From assembly GCA_025056955.1 (NCBI GenBank), contig JANWYL010000178.1, forward strand, positions 1-6,391: 6,391 nt of DNA, in the 5' to 3' direction. The notes beneath the pieces were generated by a model. It was not told the DNA's origin and did no database searches. It saw only the letters and a program-made list of their open reading frames with translations. Shown here piece by piece: positions 1-6,391 of this stretch (the stretch's first letter is position 1; each line of letters opens with the position of its first letter). Position numbers and translations under genes: made by a program. This stretch comes from Sandaracinaceae bacterium. GTDB lineage: Bacteria; Myxococcota_A; Polyangia; Polyangiales; Sandaracinaceae.

Positions 1-1
1 T

Positions 2-412
2 CGAGGCGATCGGCCTTGGCGGATTGGGATTCGCCACCCTCGGCGGGAAAGGACAATCGCTTTTGTCGAAGCCAATGACGCGGCAATTGCCACCTCAGGA
101 GACTACGAGCGCTACTTCATCGATGAAAGAGGTCGAAGGTGGCATCACATCATCGATCCTCGAACAGGCAAGCCCGTCGAGCACACGGTCCAGGTAACAG
201 TGATCACGGAGCAAGGCATCGACGCAGATGCGTATTCAACAGCCTGTTTTGTGCTTGGTGCCAAAGAATGCCTTGAGCGCTTGCCGCGCTGGGAAGGCCA
301 TCCCGAAGCCCTCATCATCGACTCTGAACTTCGGGTCCACCTTTCCCCCGGGGCGTATCGCAAAATCATTTTTCAAGCTCCACTCACAGAGGGGGATGTG
401 ATCGAGCCCTAA
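2..412 (+). CDS. apbE: FAD:protein FMN transferase (ApbE family), C-terminal part, 5' truncated by window edge
   Basis: The frame is open from the left edge and ends at TAA 410-412, giving 136 C-terminal residues of a family usually 300-350 long. ApbE enzymes use FAD and Mg2+ to attach FMN through a phosphoester bond to a Thr or Ser of flavoproteins such as NqrB, NqrC or RnfG, generally outside the cytoplasmic membrane. Visible family signatures, numbered from the first codon: PWRIGIRHPR (5-14), AIATSGDYERYF (28-39), HHIIDPRTGKPV (48-59) and the metal-binding stretch DADAYSTACFVLG (74-86), in which the Asp and Thr of D-A-Y-S-T correspond to known Mg2+ ligands. All are intact, so the enzyme looks functional. 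The N-terminus, including any lipoprotein signal or FAD-contacting loop, lies outside the window. Its flavoprotein substrate is not in view. The gene converges on the minus-strand block with a 12-bp gap. Confidence 0.93.
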   Translation, partial: RGDRPWRIGIRHPRRERTIAFVEANDAAIATSGDYERYFIDERGRRWHHIIDPRTGKPVEHTVQVTVITEQGIDADAYSTACFVLGAKECLERLPRWEGHPEALIIDSELRVHLSPGAYRKIIFQAPLTEGDVIEP

Positions 413-424
413 GACCACTCCTTA

Positions 425-808
425 TCAGTTGGGCAAAAAAGGCGTGCCTCCCTCCTCTGGGCCTTTGGCTTCTTTCCGCTTTCCCCAGATGCGCTCCCAC
501 CCCTCTCGATAGGCAGGAGTACTCACCTGGGCCGGCCCCCTTTTCCTACTGAATTCGCTTGAATAAAGCACTTCCACGTCGTAAAGAGGGGTCCCTGGGC
601 GTTGCTTAAGACGGACGATTTCCCCCATGATCGCTTCGCCTTCTTTTGGGGGCCGAAGAAGACCTATCTCAATTCGCCCCTCCCGCTTGCGCAAAACGCG
701 CCATGCACTTCCATCAGGGAGAGGCGAATGAGGAAGTATGACGTCTTCCTTGTCATCGTCTGGAGACCTTTCGTCTTTAGGCAGAGATTGAAATTCTTTG
801 TCGCTCAT
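425..808 (-). CDS. small charged hypothetical protein (about 127 aa)
   Basis: I do not recognise a named domain. The frame runs to TGA at 425-427. The first half is acidic and probably disordered (ERSPDDDKEDV near residues 13-23). The second half looks like a small beta-rich fold: SAWRVLRKREGRIEIGLLRPP, then a GEIVRLKQRPGTPLYDVEVL stretch, and a compact ending with GPAQVSTPAYREGWERIWG, a Gly/Trp/aromatic cluster of the kind that marks a conserved short motif. There is no signal peptide, membrane segment or Cys. Start choice: the frame extends to a TTG at 853 that would overlap the upstream stop by 4 bp, but the best Shine-Dalgarno (AAAGGGAG, rc of 821-828) lies inside that extension. It favours ATG 808 (12-nt spacing) or the adjacent TTG 811 (9-nt spacing). 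It is the last gene of the apparent four-gene operon, 41 bp after the TPR gene. Codon usage resembles its neighbours, and the coherent frame supports a real gene. Function unknown. Confidence 0.8.
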   Translation of the reverse strand: MSDKEFQSLPKDERSPDDDKEDVILPHSPLPDGSAWRVLRKREGRIEIGLLRPPKEGEAIMGEIVRLKQRPGTPLYDVEVLYSSEFSRKRGPAQVSTPAYREGWERIWGKRKEAKGPEEGGTPFLPN

Positions 809-820
809 CAATTCATCATG

Positions 821-828
821 CTCCCTTT
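821..828 (-). promoter_or_regulatory. Shine-Dalgarno for the 127-aa gene
   Basis: Reverse complement reads AAAGGGAG, 12 nt before ATG 808 and 9 nt before TTG 811. It argues against the upstream TTG at 853, which has no comparable site in front of it. Confidence 0.5.
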
Positions 829-849
829 TAAACGATTTGACGAGGCTGG

Positions 850-1752
850 TCAAAAATGAATCCGCAAAGCACCACCACTTCGGGTGGGAACGAAACCAGA
901 ACGCTGGCTCGATTCTTTTTCTTTGCCCTTCCCTTCGGTGGCATAAAGCACAATCGCGGCCACGCCACTTGCTAAGGACAGGCCCCAGGAAACGTCCGAA
1001 ACCAGCGCAAAAGCTTCGCCCTCGTCGGCCGCGCTGGCCGAGGGGCTTGCGTCAAAATCGCTTTGTTTTGAAAGGGCAAGAAAACCAAACACCGTGCCAG
1101 TTACGATGCCAATGCAGCTCACCGTGGCAAGCGCCCACACGGCAGGAGAGGGCCCAGTTGAAGCAGGGGCAGGGGCAGGGGCAGGGGCAGCTCGTGATTC
1201 TTGCGCTACTTCTTGCTCTGGCTGCTCCGGCTTTGTTGAGCTCTCTTGGGGCTCTTGGGCCTCTTCGGCTTCCTCCTTGGCCGCTTCAGCCGAAGGTTCC
1301 GCTTCGTTGCCTTCGACCTGGGGTGGTGTTTCAAGGTTGGTACTTTGCTCCCCACTGCCTGGGGAAGTGGCAGATTCTCCAACCGCAGAGGAAGATTCTG
1401 CCTCATCCCTTAGGGCGGCGATACGGGCCTCAATTTCGGCACGATTGCGAGCCTGGGGGTTTTCACTCAAGTAGCGCTCTAAGGTCATGCGGGCTTCTCG
1501 CTTGAGGCCTCGCTTTTCTTGAGAACTGGCAATGCTGAGAAGCACAACTGGATTGGGCACGAGGCGGTAGGCTTCCTCAAAGGCGGCTTGGGCTTCTTCA
1601 TAGCGCCCTGCTTCGAATGCCGCCTGCCCGCGAGCGTAAGCTTCTCGCGCACGGGCCCTTTGCTCAGCCACGCTTTCTGGACTTTGCGCGCGCAGCAAGG
1701 GAGTGGCAGTCAGAACAAAAGCCAAAACAGAAAAAAACACCCATCGATTCAT
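850..1752 (-). CDS. exported TPR protein with low-complexity linker and two C-terminal membrane helices (300 aa)
   Basis: Residues 1-22 form a signal peptide (MNRW, a hydrophobic core VFFSVLAFVLTATPLL, cleavage probably after LRA). Residues 35-66 and 67-100 are two TPR-like helix pairs (AYARGQAAFEAGRYEEAQAAFEEAY, then SIASSQEKRGLKREARMTLERYL), ending in a helix to about 118. Residues 119-202 are a disordered Glu/Ser/Pro/Ala linker finishing in an Ala-Pro run. Two hydrophobic segments follow, about 205-227 and 255-271, separated by an acidic small-residue loop, then a basic and polar tail ending ALRIHF. This layout is common in myxobacterial TPR proteins of unknown role. Inferred topology: TPRs in the periplasm, anchored in the inner membrane by the C-terminal hairpin, probably binding a protein partner. 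Start: ATG 1752 has GAGGA at 9-nt spacing and gives a proper signal peptide; the in-frame GTG at 1791 would add 13 hydrophilic residues in front of it. It follows the FHA gene by 45 bp. Confidence 0.88.
   Translation of the reverse strand: MNRWVFFSVLAFVLTATPLLRAQSPESVAEQRARAREAYARGQAAFEAGRYEEAQAAFEEAYRLVPNPVVLLSIASSQEKRGLKREARMTLERYLSENPQARNRAEIEARIAALRDEAESSSAVGESATSPGSGEQSTNLETPPQVEGNEAEPSAEAAKEEAEEAQEPQESSTKPEQPEQEVAQESRAAPAPAPAPASTGPSPAVWALATVSCIGIVTGTVFGFLALSKQSDFDASPSASAADEGEAFALVSDVSWGLSLASGVAAIVLYATEGKGKEKESSQRSGFVPTRSGGALRIHF
1164..1190 (-). repeat. in-frame CAGGGG hexamer tandem repeat (4.5 units)
   Basis: On the + strand CAGGGG is repeated four times, followed by CAG. On the coding strand it encodes the Ala-Pro run at the end of the linker just before the first membrane helix. 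The six-base unit means gain or loss of copies changes length by two residues without a frameshift. Confidence 0.85.
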
Positions 1753-1761
1753 GGCACCGCG

Positions 1762-1766
1762 TCCTC
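1762..1766 (-). promoter_or_regulatory. Shine-Dalgarno for the TPR membrane protein gene
   Basis: Reverse complement reads GAGGA, 9 nt before ATG 1752. It decides the start in favour of ATG 1752 over GTG 1791. Confidence 0.55.
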
Positions 1767-1797
1767 TTTGTCCTTGAGAGGAGTGTAGCACGCCACT

Positions 1798-2799
1798 TTA
1801 TCGGTATTGTTCCACCCGGAAGAGGTGCTGACCAATGAAAAGGTAGTCACCGTGCTCAAGGCCACGCTCGCCTTGAATGCGGACGAATGTGCCGTTGCGG
1901 GAGCCCAAGTCGTGAAGCATGAAACCACCGTCAGGAAGCTGCTCCACACGGGCGTGCTTTGCTGAAAGGTAAAGGTCATCTGGAAAATTCATGTCACAGC
2001 CTCCGCGCCCAATCTCAATGGCTTGCCCCTTGGCGGAATATATCATCCCGTCAATTCCTCCTCGCAGCACTTGGATCACGCAAAAACTCGAGGGACGACG
2101 AGGAGGAAGGTAGAGGTAAGTCTGATCGGGGCCAGGTGCAATCGCCTCTTTTGGAACGAGGTCCAGGCGAAACACCTGCTCACCGCAAATAAAGCAATCA
2201 CCCGGCGCAATGCGTGTGCTCTCACGAATGCGCACATACACCCCGTTCAAGCTGCCTTTGTCCCTAACAAATAGGCGTTCGCCGCGGTAGAATAAAATTG
2301 CGTGCTCAGGGCTCACAAAAGGGTCCTTTGAAAGGGGCACATCCGCGTTTTCGCTTCGCCCCACAAAGTGTTCCTCACCTTGAAGGATGAAGGTGACACC
2401 CTCTGATTCATCTGGGCTGCGAATGACCACCAACCTCGCCTTGCCCGTCGTTTGAATGCTTCCGTAATGGCTGACCGGATGTTCAAAGGCATCTTCCGGA
2501 ACGGGTGTTCCACAAGCTCCGCAAAAGCGATGGCCAGGAAGCACAAGGCTCATGCATTCTTTGCAGATGTAGTGACGGCTCTGTTCCACGGAGTCCTCCT
2601 CTCTTTGTGCGTCTTTTCCGGGCGTCCGACGATGGGAGGGGCCCCCTTCGAGGGAACCCACTGCTGAAGAAGAGGCTTCCCATCGGTGTGAGGCACTGTC
2701 CCTAACAAGCCAAGCACCGCATAAGGGACACCTTTGAAGTGCTGGCGGAACCAAGGCATCACATTCGGCACAGATCAACCCGACTCGCCCTTCCACCAA
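1798..2799 (-). CDS. double zinc-ribbon, double FHA domain protein (333 aa)
   Basis: Two zinc-ribbon-like four-Cys sites: C10-x2-C13 with C24-x2-C27, and C79-x2-C82 with C93-x2-C96 (CGACGTPVPEDAF). A polar linker (about 33-75) separates them. FHA domain 1 spans about 122-212 with G147-R148, S163-x2-H166 and S183-L-N185-G186. FHA domain 2 spans about 239-330 with G264-R265, S279-x2-H282 and G299-S-R-N302-G-T. These are the residues that bind phosphothreonine in the family, so both domains look competent to read phosphoproteins. No signal peptide or membrane segment: a cytoplasmic adaptor, probably acting with Ser/Thr kinases; this role is inferred. Start is uncertain: TTG 2799 and GTG 2796 lack a clear Shine-Dalgarno, whereas TTG 2778 (residue 8, just before the first Cys pair) has GGAAGGG 9 nt upstream. 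The longest frame is given here. It lies 31 bp after the large solenoid gene and 45 bp before the TPR gene. Confidence 0.93.
   Translation of the reverse strand: MVEGRVGLICAECDALVPPALQRCPLCGAWLVRDSASHRWEASSSAVGSLEGGPSHRRTPGKDAQREEDSVEQSRHYICKECMSLVLPGHRFCGACGTPVPEDAFEHPVSHYGSIQTTGKARLVVIRSPDESEGVTFILQGEEHFVGRSENADVPLSKDPFVSPEHAILFYRGERLFVRDKGSLNGVYVRIRESTRIAPGDCFICGEQVFRLDLVPKEAIAPGPDQTYLYLPPRRPSSFCVIQVLRGGIDGMIYSAKGQAIEIGRGGCDMNFPDDLYLSAKHARVEQLPDGGFMLHDLGSRNGTFVRIQGERGLEHGDYLFIGQHLFRVEQYR
2788..2794 (-). promoter_or_regulatory. possible Shine-Dalgarno for an internal TTG start of the FHA gene
   Basis: Reverse complement reads GGAAGGG, 9 nt before TTG 2776-2778. If used, the protein begins MICAEC, seven residues shorter, with both zinc ribbons still intact. 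The match to anti-SD is only partial (AAGG). Confidence 0.35.
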
Positions 2800-2830
2800 G
2801 CGAGCGGTCTATGCGAATTCGGCGCAGCCG

Positions 2831-5800
2831 TCAATCGCCCCTTGCCTTTTCTTTGCCTCGGCCAGGCCCCTCCTCCAAGGCTTCGATCTCCTCGATCCCG
2901 ATTCTTTTTTCTATTTCACCGCGCTGATGAGGATCAAGGCCTTTCATCAGCGCCAAGGCCGCTCGGCGGACAAGCAAAGATTCGTCCCGTAGTCCTCTTT
3001 CAATCAGGCCAAGGGGCGCTGGCTGCGCCCAATCACCCATGCGCTTGAACGCCACCCAGCGCACTCGCCAAGAGGGGTCCGATTGCGCATGCCCAGCGAT
3101 GGCATCTGCAAAACGAGGCCATGGGACCTGGCGCAAGGCTTGGGCACGAATCTCGATTTCAGGCCGGGCAAGCAAGGCAAGCCATATGGCATCATTTAAG
3201 CTTTCGCTTCCAAGCGAGGAAGCCATTCGAAGCAGTGACTCGCATGCCTTTGGCTTCAAGACCTGAATCGGGGGAAGGCGTTCTTGTAAAGCGAGCCATG
3301 CTCCTTTTGGTATGGATGCTCGAAAAGGTGGCCTTTCCAAGCGCTCAGCCAAATCTTCAAGCAAAGAGGGCAAAAGGGCCTGTTCAAAACCGAAGATCGC
3401 TTTTTGCCAGGCTTCGGCCACTGCGTGGGGATCACGCAAGGCCTTTGGGCAAGCTGAAATTCCGCGGCCCAACCATTCCTCGAGAGACTCGCCTCCACGA
3501 GGTGGGGGTAAGCAATCCATGTGCAAAAGGGGGCGACTGTGCAGAATTCGGGCGGCATCGGGTGCAATCGTGCTCCAGGGGCCTAGGGCCAAGTGCGCCA
3601 AGCCCTGGGCCTCGGTTTCATCGATCCCCGCCGCAGCAACGAGCTCTGCTTGCACAATCAGATCGTTGCGCTCTGGGCCAAAAGCATGGGCAGCCCGCCT
3701 CAAAAGCACAGAAGGAGAAAGCGATGGCCCCGGCACTCCAAGCCAGGCAGCGATCCAAGGGGGAGCGATTGCAGCGATGTCATTGGGAAGTGCCACTCCG
3801 AGCAGCGCTTCAAAAACAATCACGCGAATGCCAAGGGCGTTTCGGGCGTGCCATCGGACCCAGGGAAGCCGCCTTTCTTTGGGGGGCAAGCTGGCTTCAA
3901 GCTTCGCCAAGCCATAGAGCGCAAGATGGGCCAAGGCCTCGTCTGAGGAGTCGATCAAGGCCTCAAGGCGGGCCCGATCTTCTGGCCCGATCCAGGCAAT
4001 CGCTTTCTCAAGGGCACGGGCGCGTTCCTGGGCTGCAAGCAACCGATCTGCAACAAGGCCCCAAATGAGCCCTTTGGCGGCTGGCCCTGCATATTCAATG
4101 AGGAGCAACTGGGCCAGCTTTCGAAGCCCAAGGTCGCTCTCCCGAAGCGCCGAGGCGATGATCGGCAAAGCACGCCCAAACCACCTTTTGACTCCCTCTT
4201 GGTCTCCAAGGCCACGAGACCGCGTCAAAAGCCTTGCGTATAGCCCAAGCCCAAGCCGCTTCAAAATCCGGTCCCCAACCCAAAAAGCACGGTTCCCAAA
4301 AAGGCTTTTCTCGATGGCCTCCTCTTTGCTCTCGCTGTGAGCCAGCTCCAAAAGGAGCTCCGCCGCCTCTTCTCGCAACTCATCGCTTGGCGACTCGGCA
4401 ATCACACGCAAAAGCAATTCCATGGCTTGTGCGAGTTCACCCCGCACGCGCAAAAGCTCGGCAAGCTCAAGCACAATGTCAAAGCGCTGAGGCACACGCT
4501 CCACCAAGCGCACAAAAAGGCGCTGGGCTGTTTCGGCATCGCCCTCTTTCAACCAAAATCGCGCAAGATTTAGTCCAAGGTCAGGATTGCCAAATCGCCC
4601 TTCAAAGAACAACTCCGTCCATCGGGCTATGACTTCCCTCTTTTTTTGGGCTGAAAAAAGCTCAAGCAGGCGGGGAAGATAAGCTTCCCCCTCTTCTCCA
4701 CCTTCAACGAGGCGCATAAGAGAATCGCTTTCGCCCTGGACATCGCCTCGCTCTCGATGGATTTGTGCCCGTATTTCTTCAGCGATGCGGTCGGCTCTCC
4801 CTCCACTGCCTGCACCTTCTTGAAGCAAAGCCAGTGCCTCTTCGAAGCGCTTGCTTCGGCGCAATGCCTCGACAAGTAAGCGAAACCCCCTTCGCTCGCC
4901 GCTTTGCCAACGGACGCGAAGCTCAGAAAGCTTCGATTCCAACCGACCTCGACGAAACCAGCTTGCCACAAGGCGTTTCTCTGCCTCCCACAGCGCCTTC
5001 TCTTCGCTTGGAGTTGTCGCTTGAAGCGATACCCGGGCCGTGAGGGCCTGCTCTACCCTCTCCTCATCGCCGATTTGGCCGTAGAGCTCTGCCGCAAGCT
5101 CAAGCAGCGCCACATCTTGCGACTCGAGCAGCCGAGCGGCCTGAAGGTGCGCCAGTGCCCTCGCGTTTTGCCTGAGCCGAATGTAGATCCGCGCCGCATC
5201 GATGTGGCCATCGGGGCTGCCTCGCCGTGCGACGTGCTTTTCGATCCATTCGATGGCCCGCTGCAACCCCTCTGGTCCTTCGTTGGCAAGTTCAGAAACA
5301 AAAAGCCCAAGGGCGCTCGCATCGCGCGGTGAGCGCTTGACGATTTCTTCGAGCAAAGCGAGCGCTTGAGGGCGTGCTTCCAAACGCAACCCGACTTCAG
5401 CCCATTCGCTCATGGCTTCGACATCGCGTTGGTCTCGCCGCAAGCGCTCCCACCATTCGAGGGCCTCGGCCCTTCTGCCTCGAGCCATAAGGGCCTCGAC
5501 CAAGGCTTTTGCATACTTCTTCTGCCCTCGAAAACGATGCACGAGGGCAATCTGCTCGCCAAGCGCCTCCTCATCGCGGCCCAAACGCCAAAGAAGGGCA
5601 ATCAACCGCTCGCGGAGATCGGCGCGATCAGGCCAAAGGCGCAAGGCTTGCCGATAGAGCGCGAGGCTTTCTTCCTCTCGCCCAAGTTCTTCGAGGAGTT
5701 GGGCACGGGTCCCAAGGGCTTCTAAGCCCTTTTTGCGCAAAAGCCCTTCGCACGCTTCAAGGCGCCCCGAGCGCTTTCCGATGTCGACGATTGCTTCAAG

Positions 5801-6391
5801 AAGGGATTCGCTCCGACGGGCCCGTAAGGCAAGCCCCCATGCCTCATCGAGGCGCCTCAAGGCCGCTTCCGCCCCATCCCCACACAAAAGGCAGCGGGCC
5901 TCAAAAAGCAACCAGTCCAAGCGCTCGTTTGCCTGGAGTCGCCCCATCTTGCCCACTTCACGTGCGATCTCGAGGGCCTCCGCACACCCACCACGCTCAA
6001 GCAGGGCTTGAGCCAACTGCAAAGCCGCCTGTGAAGCCCCTTCACGCAAAAGCGCGAAGATTGTTTGACGCAACTCTCCCCACGCCTCTTCAGATTCGAG
6101 TTCGTGCTTCCCACGCTCCCTGAGCCATCGAATTCGCACAAGCGTTCTTGGCTCTTCACGGAGCGCGCAATCGATCCAAAACTTCGCTCTTTCCCTTGCT
6201 CCCTTTCGGGCTTGGCCTTGTGCCCTTTGCAAGGCCGAAAGCGCAATCCGCGCCCCCAGAGCACAAAACCTGCCAAAATTTGATTCAAAAAGCCCCTGGA
6301 GCCGCTCAAGGGCCATCCCCTCATCACCCCTTTTCCAATCGACAAGCACCTCCAAGAGCGCAAGCTCACGGGAATTGGATGGGAGTGATTG
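2831..6391 (-). CDS. giant TPR-rich alpha-solenoid protein with C-terminal HEAT-like repeats, N-terminus outside window
   Basis: The frame runs from the right edge to TGA 2831-2833, 1,186 codons, with no stop between TTG 6355 and position 6391, so the gene starts beyond the window. Numbering from TTG 6355: residues 1-350 and about 390-655 are helical-pair repeats of TPR type, clearest at 214-349 (ELGREEESLALYRQALRLWP, RLGRDEEALGEQIALVHRF, ARGRRAEALEWWERL) and 590-655 (EGDAETAQRLFVRLVERVP, RGELAQAMELLLRVIAESP). Residues 690-1040 are helical and Ala/Leu/Arg-rich without a domain I can name; about 797-822 (SSDEALAHLALYGLAKLE) is HEAT-like. Residues 1060-1140 hold two or three HEAT-like repeats (SDPSWRVRWVAFKRMGDW, DESLLVRRAALALMKGL). 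The tail is basic and acidic mixed. No signal peptide, membrane helix or catalytic motif is visible in this part. It is probably a cytoplasmic scaffold. As first visible gene of the operon it precedes the FHA gene by 31 bp, which suggests a shared pathway. No specific function can be assigned. Confidence 0.92.
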   Translation of the reverse strand, partial: QSLPSNSRELALLEVLVDWKRGDEGMALERLQGLFESNFGRFCALGARIALSALQRAQGQARKGARERAKFWIDCALREEPRTLVRIRWLRERGKHELESEEAWGELRQTIFALLREGASQAALQLAQALLERGGCAEALEIAREVGKMGRLQANERLDWLLFEARCLLCGDGAEAALRRLDEAWGLALRARRSESLLEAIVDIGKRSGRLEACEGLLRKKGLEALGTRAQLLEELGREEESLALYRQALRLWPDRADLRERLIALLWRLGRDEEALGEQIALVHRFRGQKKYAKALVEALMARGRRAEALEWWERLRRDQRDVEAMSEWAEVGLRLEARPQALALLEEIVKRSPRDASALGLFVSELANEGPEGLQRAIEWIEKHVARRGSPDGHIDAARIYIRLRQNARALAHLQAARLLESQDVALLELAAELYGQIGDEERVEQALTARVSLQATTPSEEKALWEAEKRLVASWFRRGRLESKLSELRVRWQSGERRGFRLLVEALRRSKRFEEALALLQEGAGSGGRADRIAEEIRAQIHRERGDVQGESDSLMRLVEGGEEGEAYLPRLLELFSAQKKREVIARWTELFFEGRFGNPDLGLNLARFWLKEGDAETAQRLFVRLVERVPQRFDIVLELAELLRVRGELAQAMELLLRVIAESPSDELREEAAELLLELAHSESKEEAIEKSLFGNRAFWVGDRILKRLGLGLYARLLTRSRGLGDQEGVKRWFGRALPIIASALRESDLGLRKLAQLLLIEYAGPAAKGLIWGLVADRLLAAQERARALEKAIAWIGPEDRARLEALIDSSDEALAHLALYGLAKLEASLPPKERRLPWVRWHARNALGIRVIVFEALLGVALPNDIAAIAPPWIAAWLGVPGPSLSPSVLLRRAAHAFGPERNDLIVQAELVAAAGIDETEAQGLAHLALGPWSTIAPDAARILHSRPLLHMDCLPPPRGGESLEEWLGRGISACPKALRDPHAVAEAWQKAIFGFEQALLPSLLEDLAERLERPPFRASIPKGAWLALQERLPPIQVLKPKACESLLRMASSLGSESLNDAIWLALLARPEIEIRAQALRQVPWPRFADAIAGHAQSDPSWRVRWVAFKRMGDWAQPAPLGLIERGLRDESLLVRRAALALMKGLDPHQRGEIEKRIGIEEIEALEEGPGRGKEKARGD
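2938..3178 (-). other. HEAT-like repeat region inside the solenoid gene
   Basis: Codes residues about 1060-1140 (numbered from TTG 6355). Each unit has the D-x-x-x-x-V-R-x-x-A pattern typical of HEAT helices: PEIEIRAQALRQV, PSWRVRWVAFKRM and ESLLVRRAALALM. This is a different repeat type from the TPRs in the first half, so the protein is a composite solenoid. Confidence 0.65.

Noticed and set aside
798..1505. Open frame of 235 codons on the + strand opposite the TPR membrane protein gene
   Set aside because: It is antisense to a gene with signal peptide, TPRs and membrane helices. Its product is an Arg/Pro/Gln-rich low-complexity string including a translation of the CAGGGG repeat.
1753..1797. 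Possible promoter or terminator in the 45-bp gap between the FHA and TPR genes
   Set aside because: Only a 4-bp inverted match (AGTG with CACT) without a U-tract is seen, and no convincing -35/-10 pair. It is treated as an ordinary intra-operon spacer.
2184..2195. Extra CxxC pair (C202-F-I-C205) in FHA domain 1 as a third metal site
   Set aside because: It sits where FHA domains have a G-D-x-I-x-I-G beta strand, and there is no second Cys pair nearby to complete a site.
3121..4068. Open frame of 315 codons on the + strand opposite the solenoid gene
   Set aside because: It lies wholly antisense to a clear repeat-protein gene, and its translation is rich in Arg, Ser, Gln and Pro with no domain pattern. 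It is a shadow of the GC-skewed codon use.
5509..6123. Open frame of 204 codons on the + strand
   Set aside because: It is antisense to the TPR region of the solenoid gene. The product is low-complexity with no recognisable fold.
6353..6355. TTG as the real start of the solenoid gene
   Set aside because: The frame stays open without a stop to position 6391, and the added residues (SLPSNSRELALLEVLVDW) continue a helical repeat pattern. The true start is more likely outside the window.
1..6391. CRISPR arrays, tRNA genes, insertion sequences, prophage or defence genes
   Set aside because: No spaced direct repeats, cloverleaf-like segments, terminal inverted repeats, transposase or nuclease motifs were seen on either strand.

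Overview
The window (GC about 55-60% by eye) looks like chromosomal DNA from a member of the Myxococcota or a related lineage of the former Deltaproteobacteria. This is an inference from gene style: FHA proteins with zinc ribbons, secreted TPR proteins with a low-complexity linker and two C-terminal membrane helices, and a very large alpha-solenoid protein. There is no phage, IS, tRNA, rRNA or CRISPR signal.

Layout: positions 2-412 (+) are the 3' end of an ApbE-type FAD:protein FMN transferase gene, cut by the left edge. Only 12 bp separate it from a convergent block that fills the rest of the window on the minus strand. Read in transcription order (right to left), that block holds: (1) a gene of more than 1,186 codons for a TPR-rich protein with HEAT-like repeats at its C-terminus, open to the right edge, so its true start lies outside; (2) a 333-codon gene for a protein with two zinc ribbons and two FHA domains; (3) a 300-codon gene for an exported TPR protein with two C-terminal membrane helices; (4) a gene of about 127 codons for a small charged protein of unknown function.

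Gaps between the four minus-strand genes are about 31, 45 and 41 bp (or a 4-bp overlap if the longest start of the last gene is used). No terminator-like hairpin lies between them, so one transcript is likely, with its promoter beyond position 6391. Together they look like protein-interaction modules: a solenoid scaffold, a probable phosphothreonine reader (FHA), and an envelope-anchored TPR protein. A link to Ser/Thr kinase signalling is plausible because of the FHA domains, but no kinase, phosphatase or enzyme is encoded in this block, so the process served is unknown. ApbE is probably functionally unrelated and only a convergent neighbour.

No clearly new biological system can be demonstrated here. 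The best leads are the giant TPR/HEAT protein with a 350-residue uncharacterised middle, its apparent operon with the FHA protein, and the small unknown protein with a motif-like C-terminal half.
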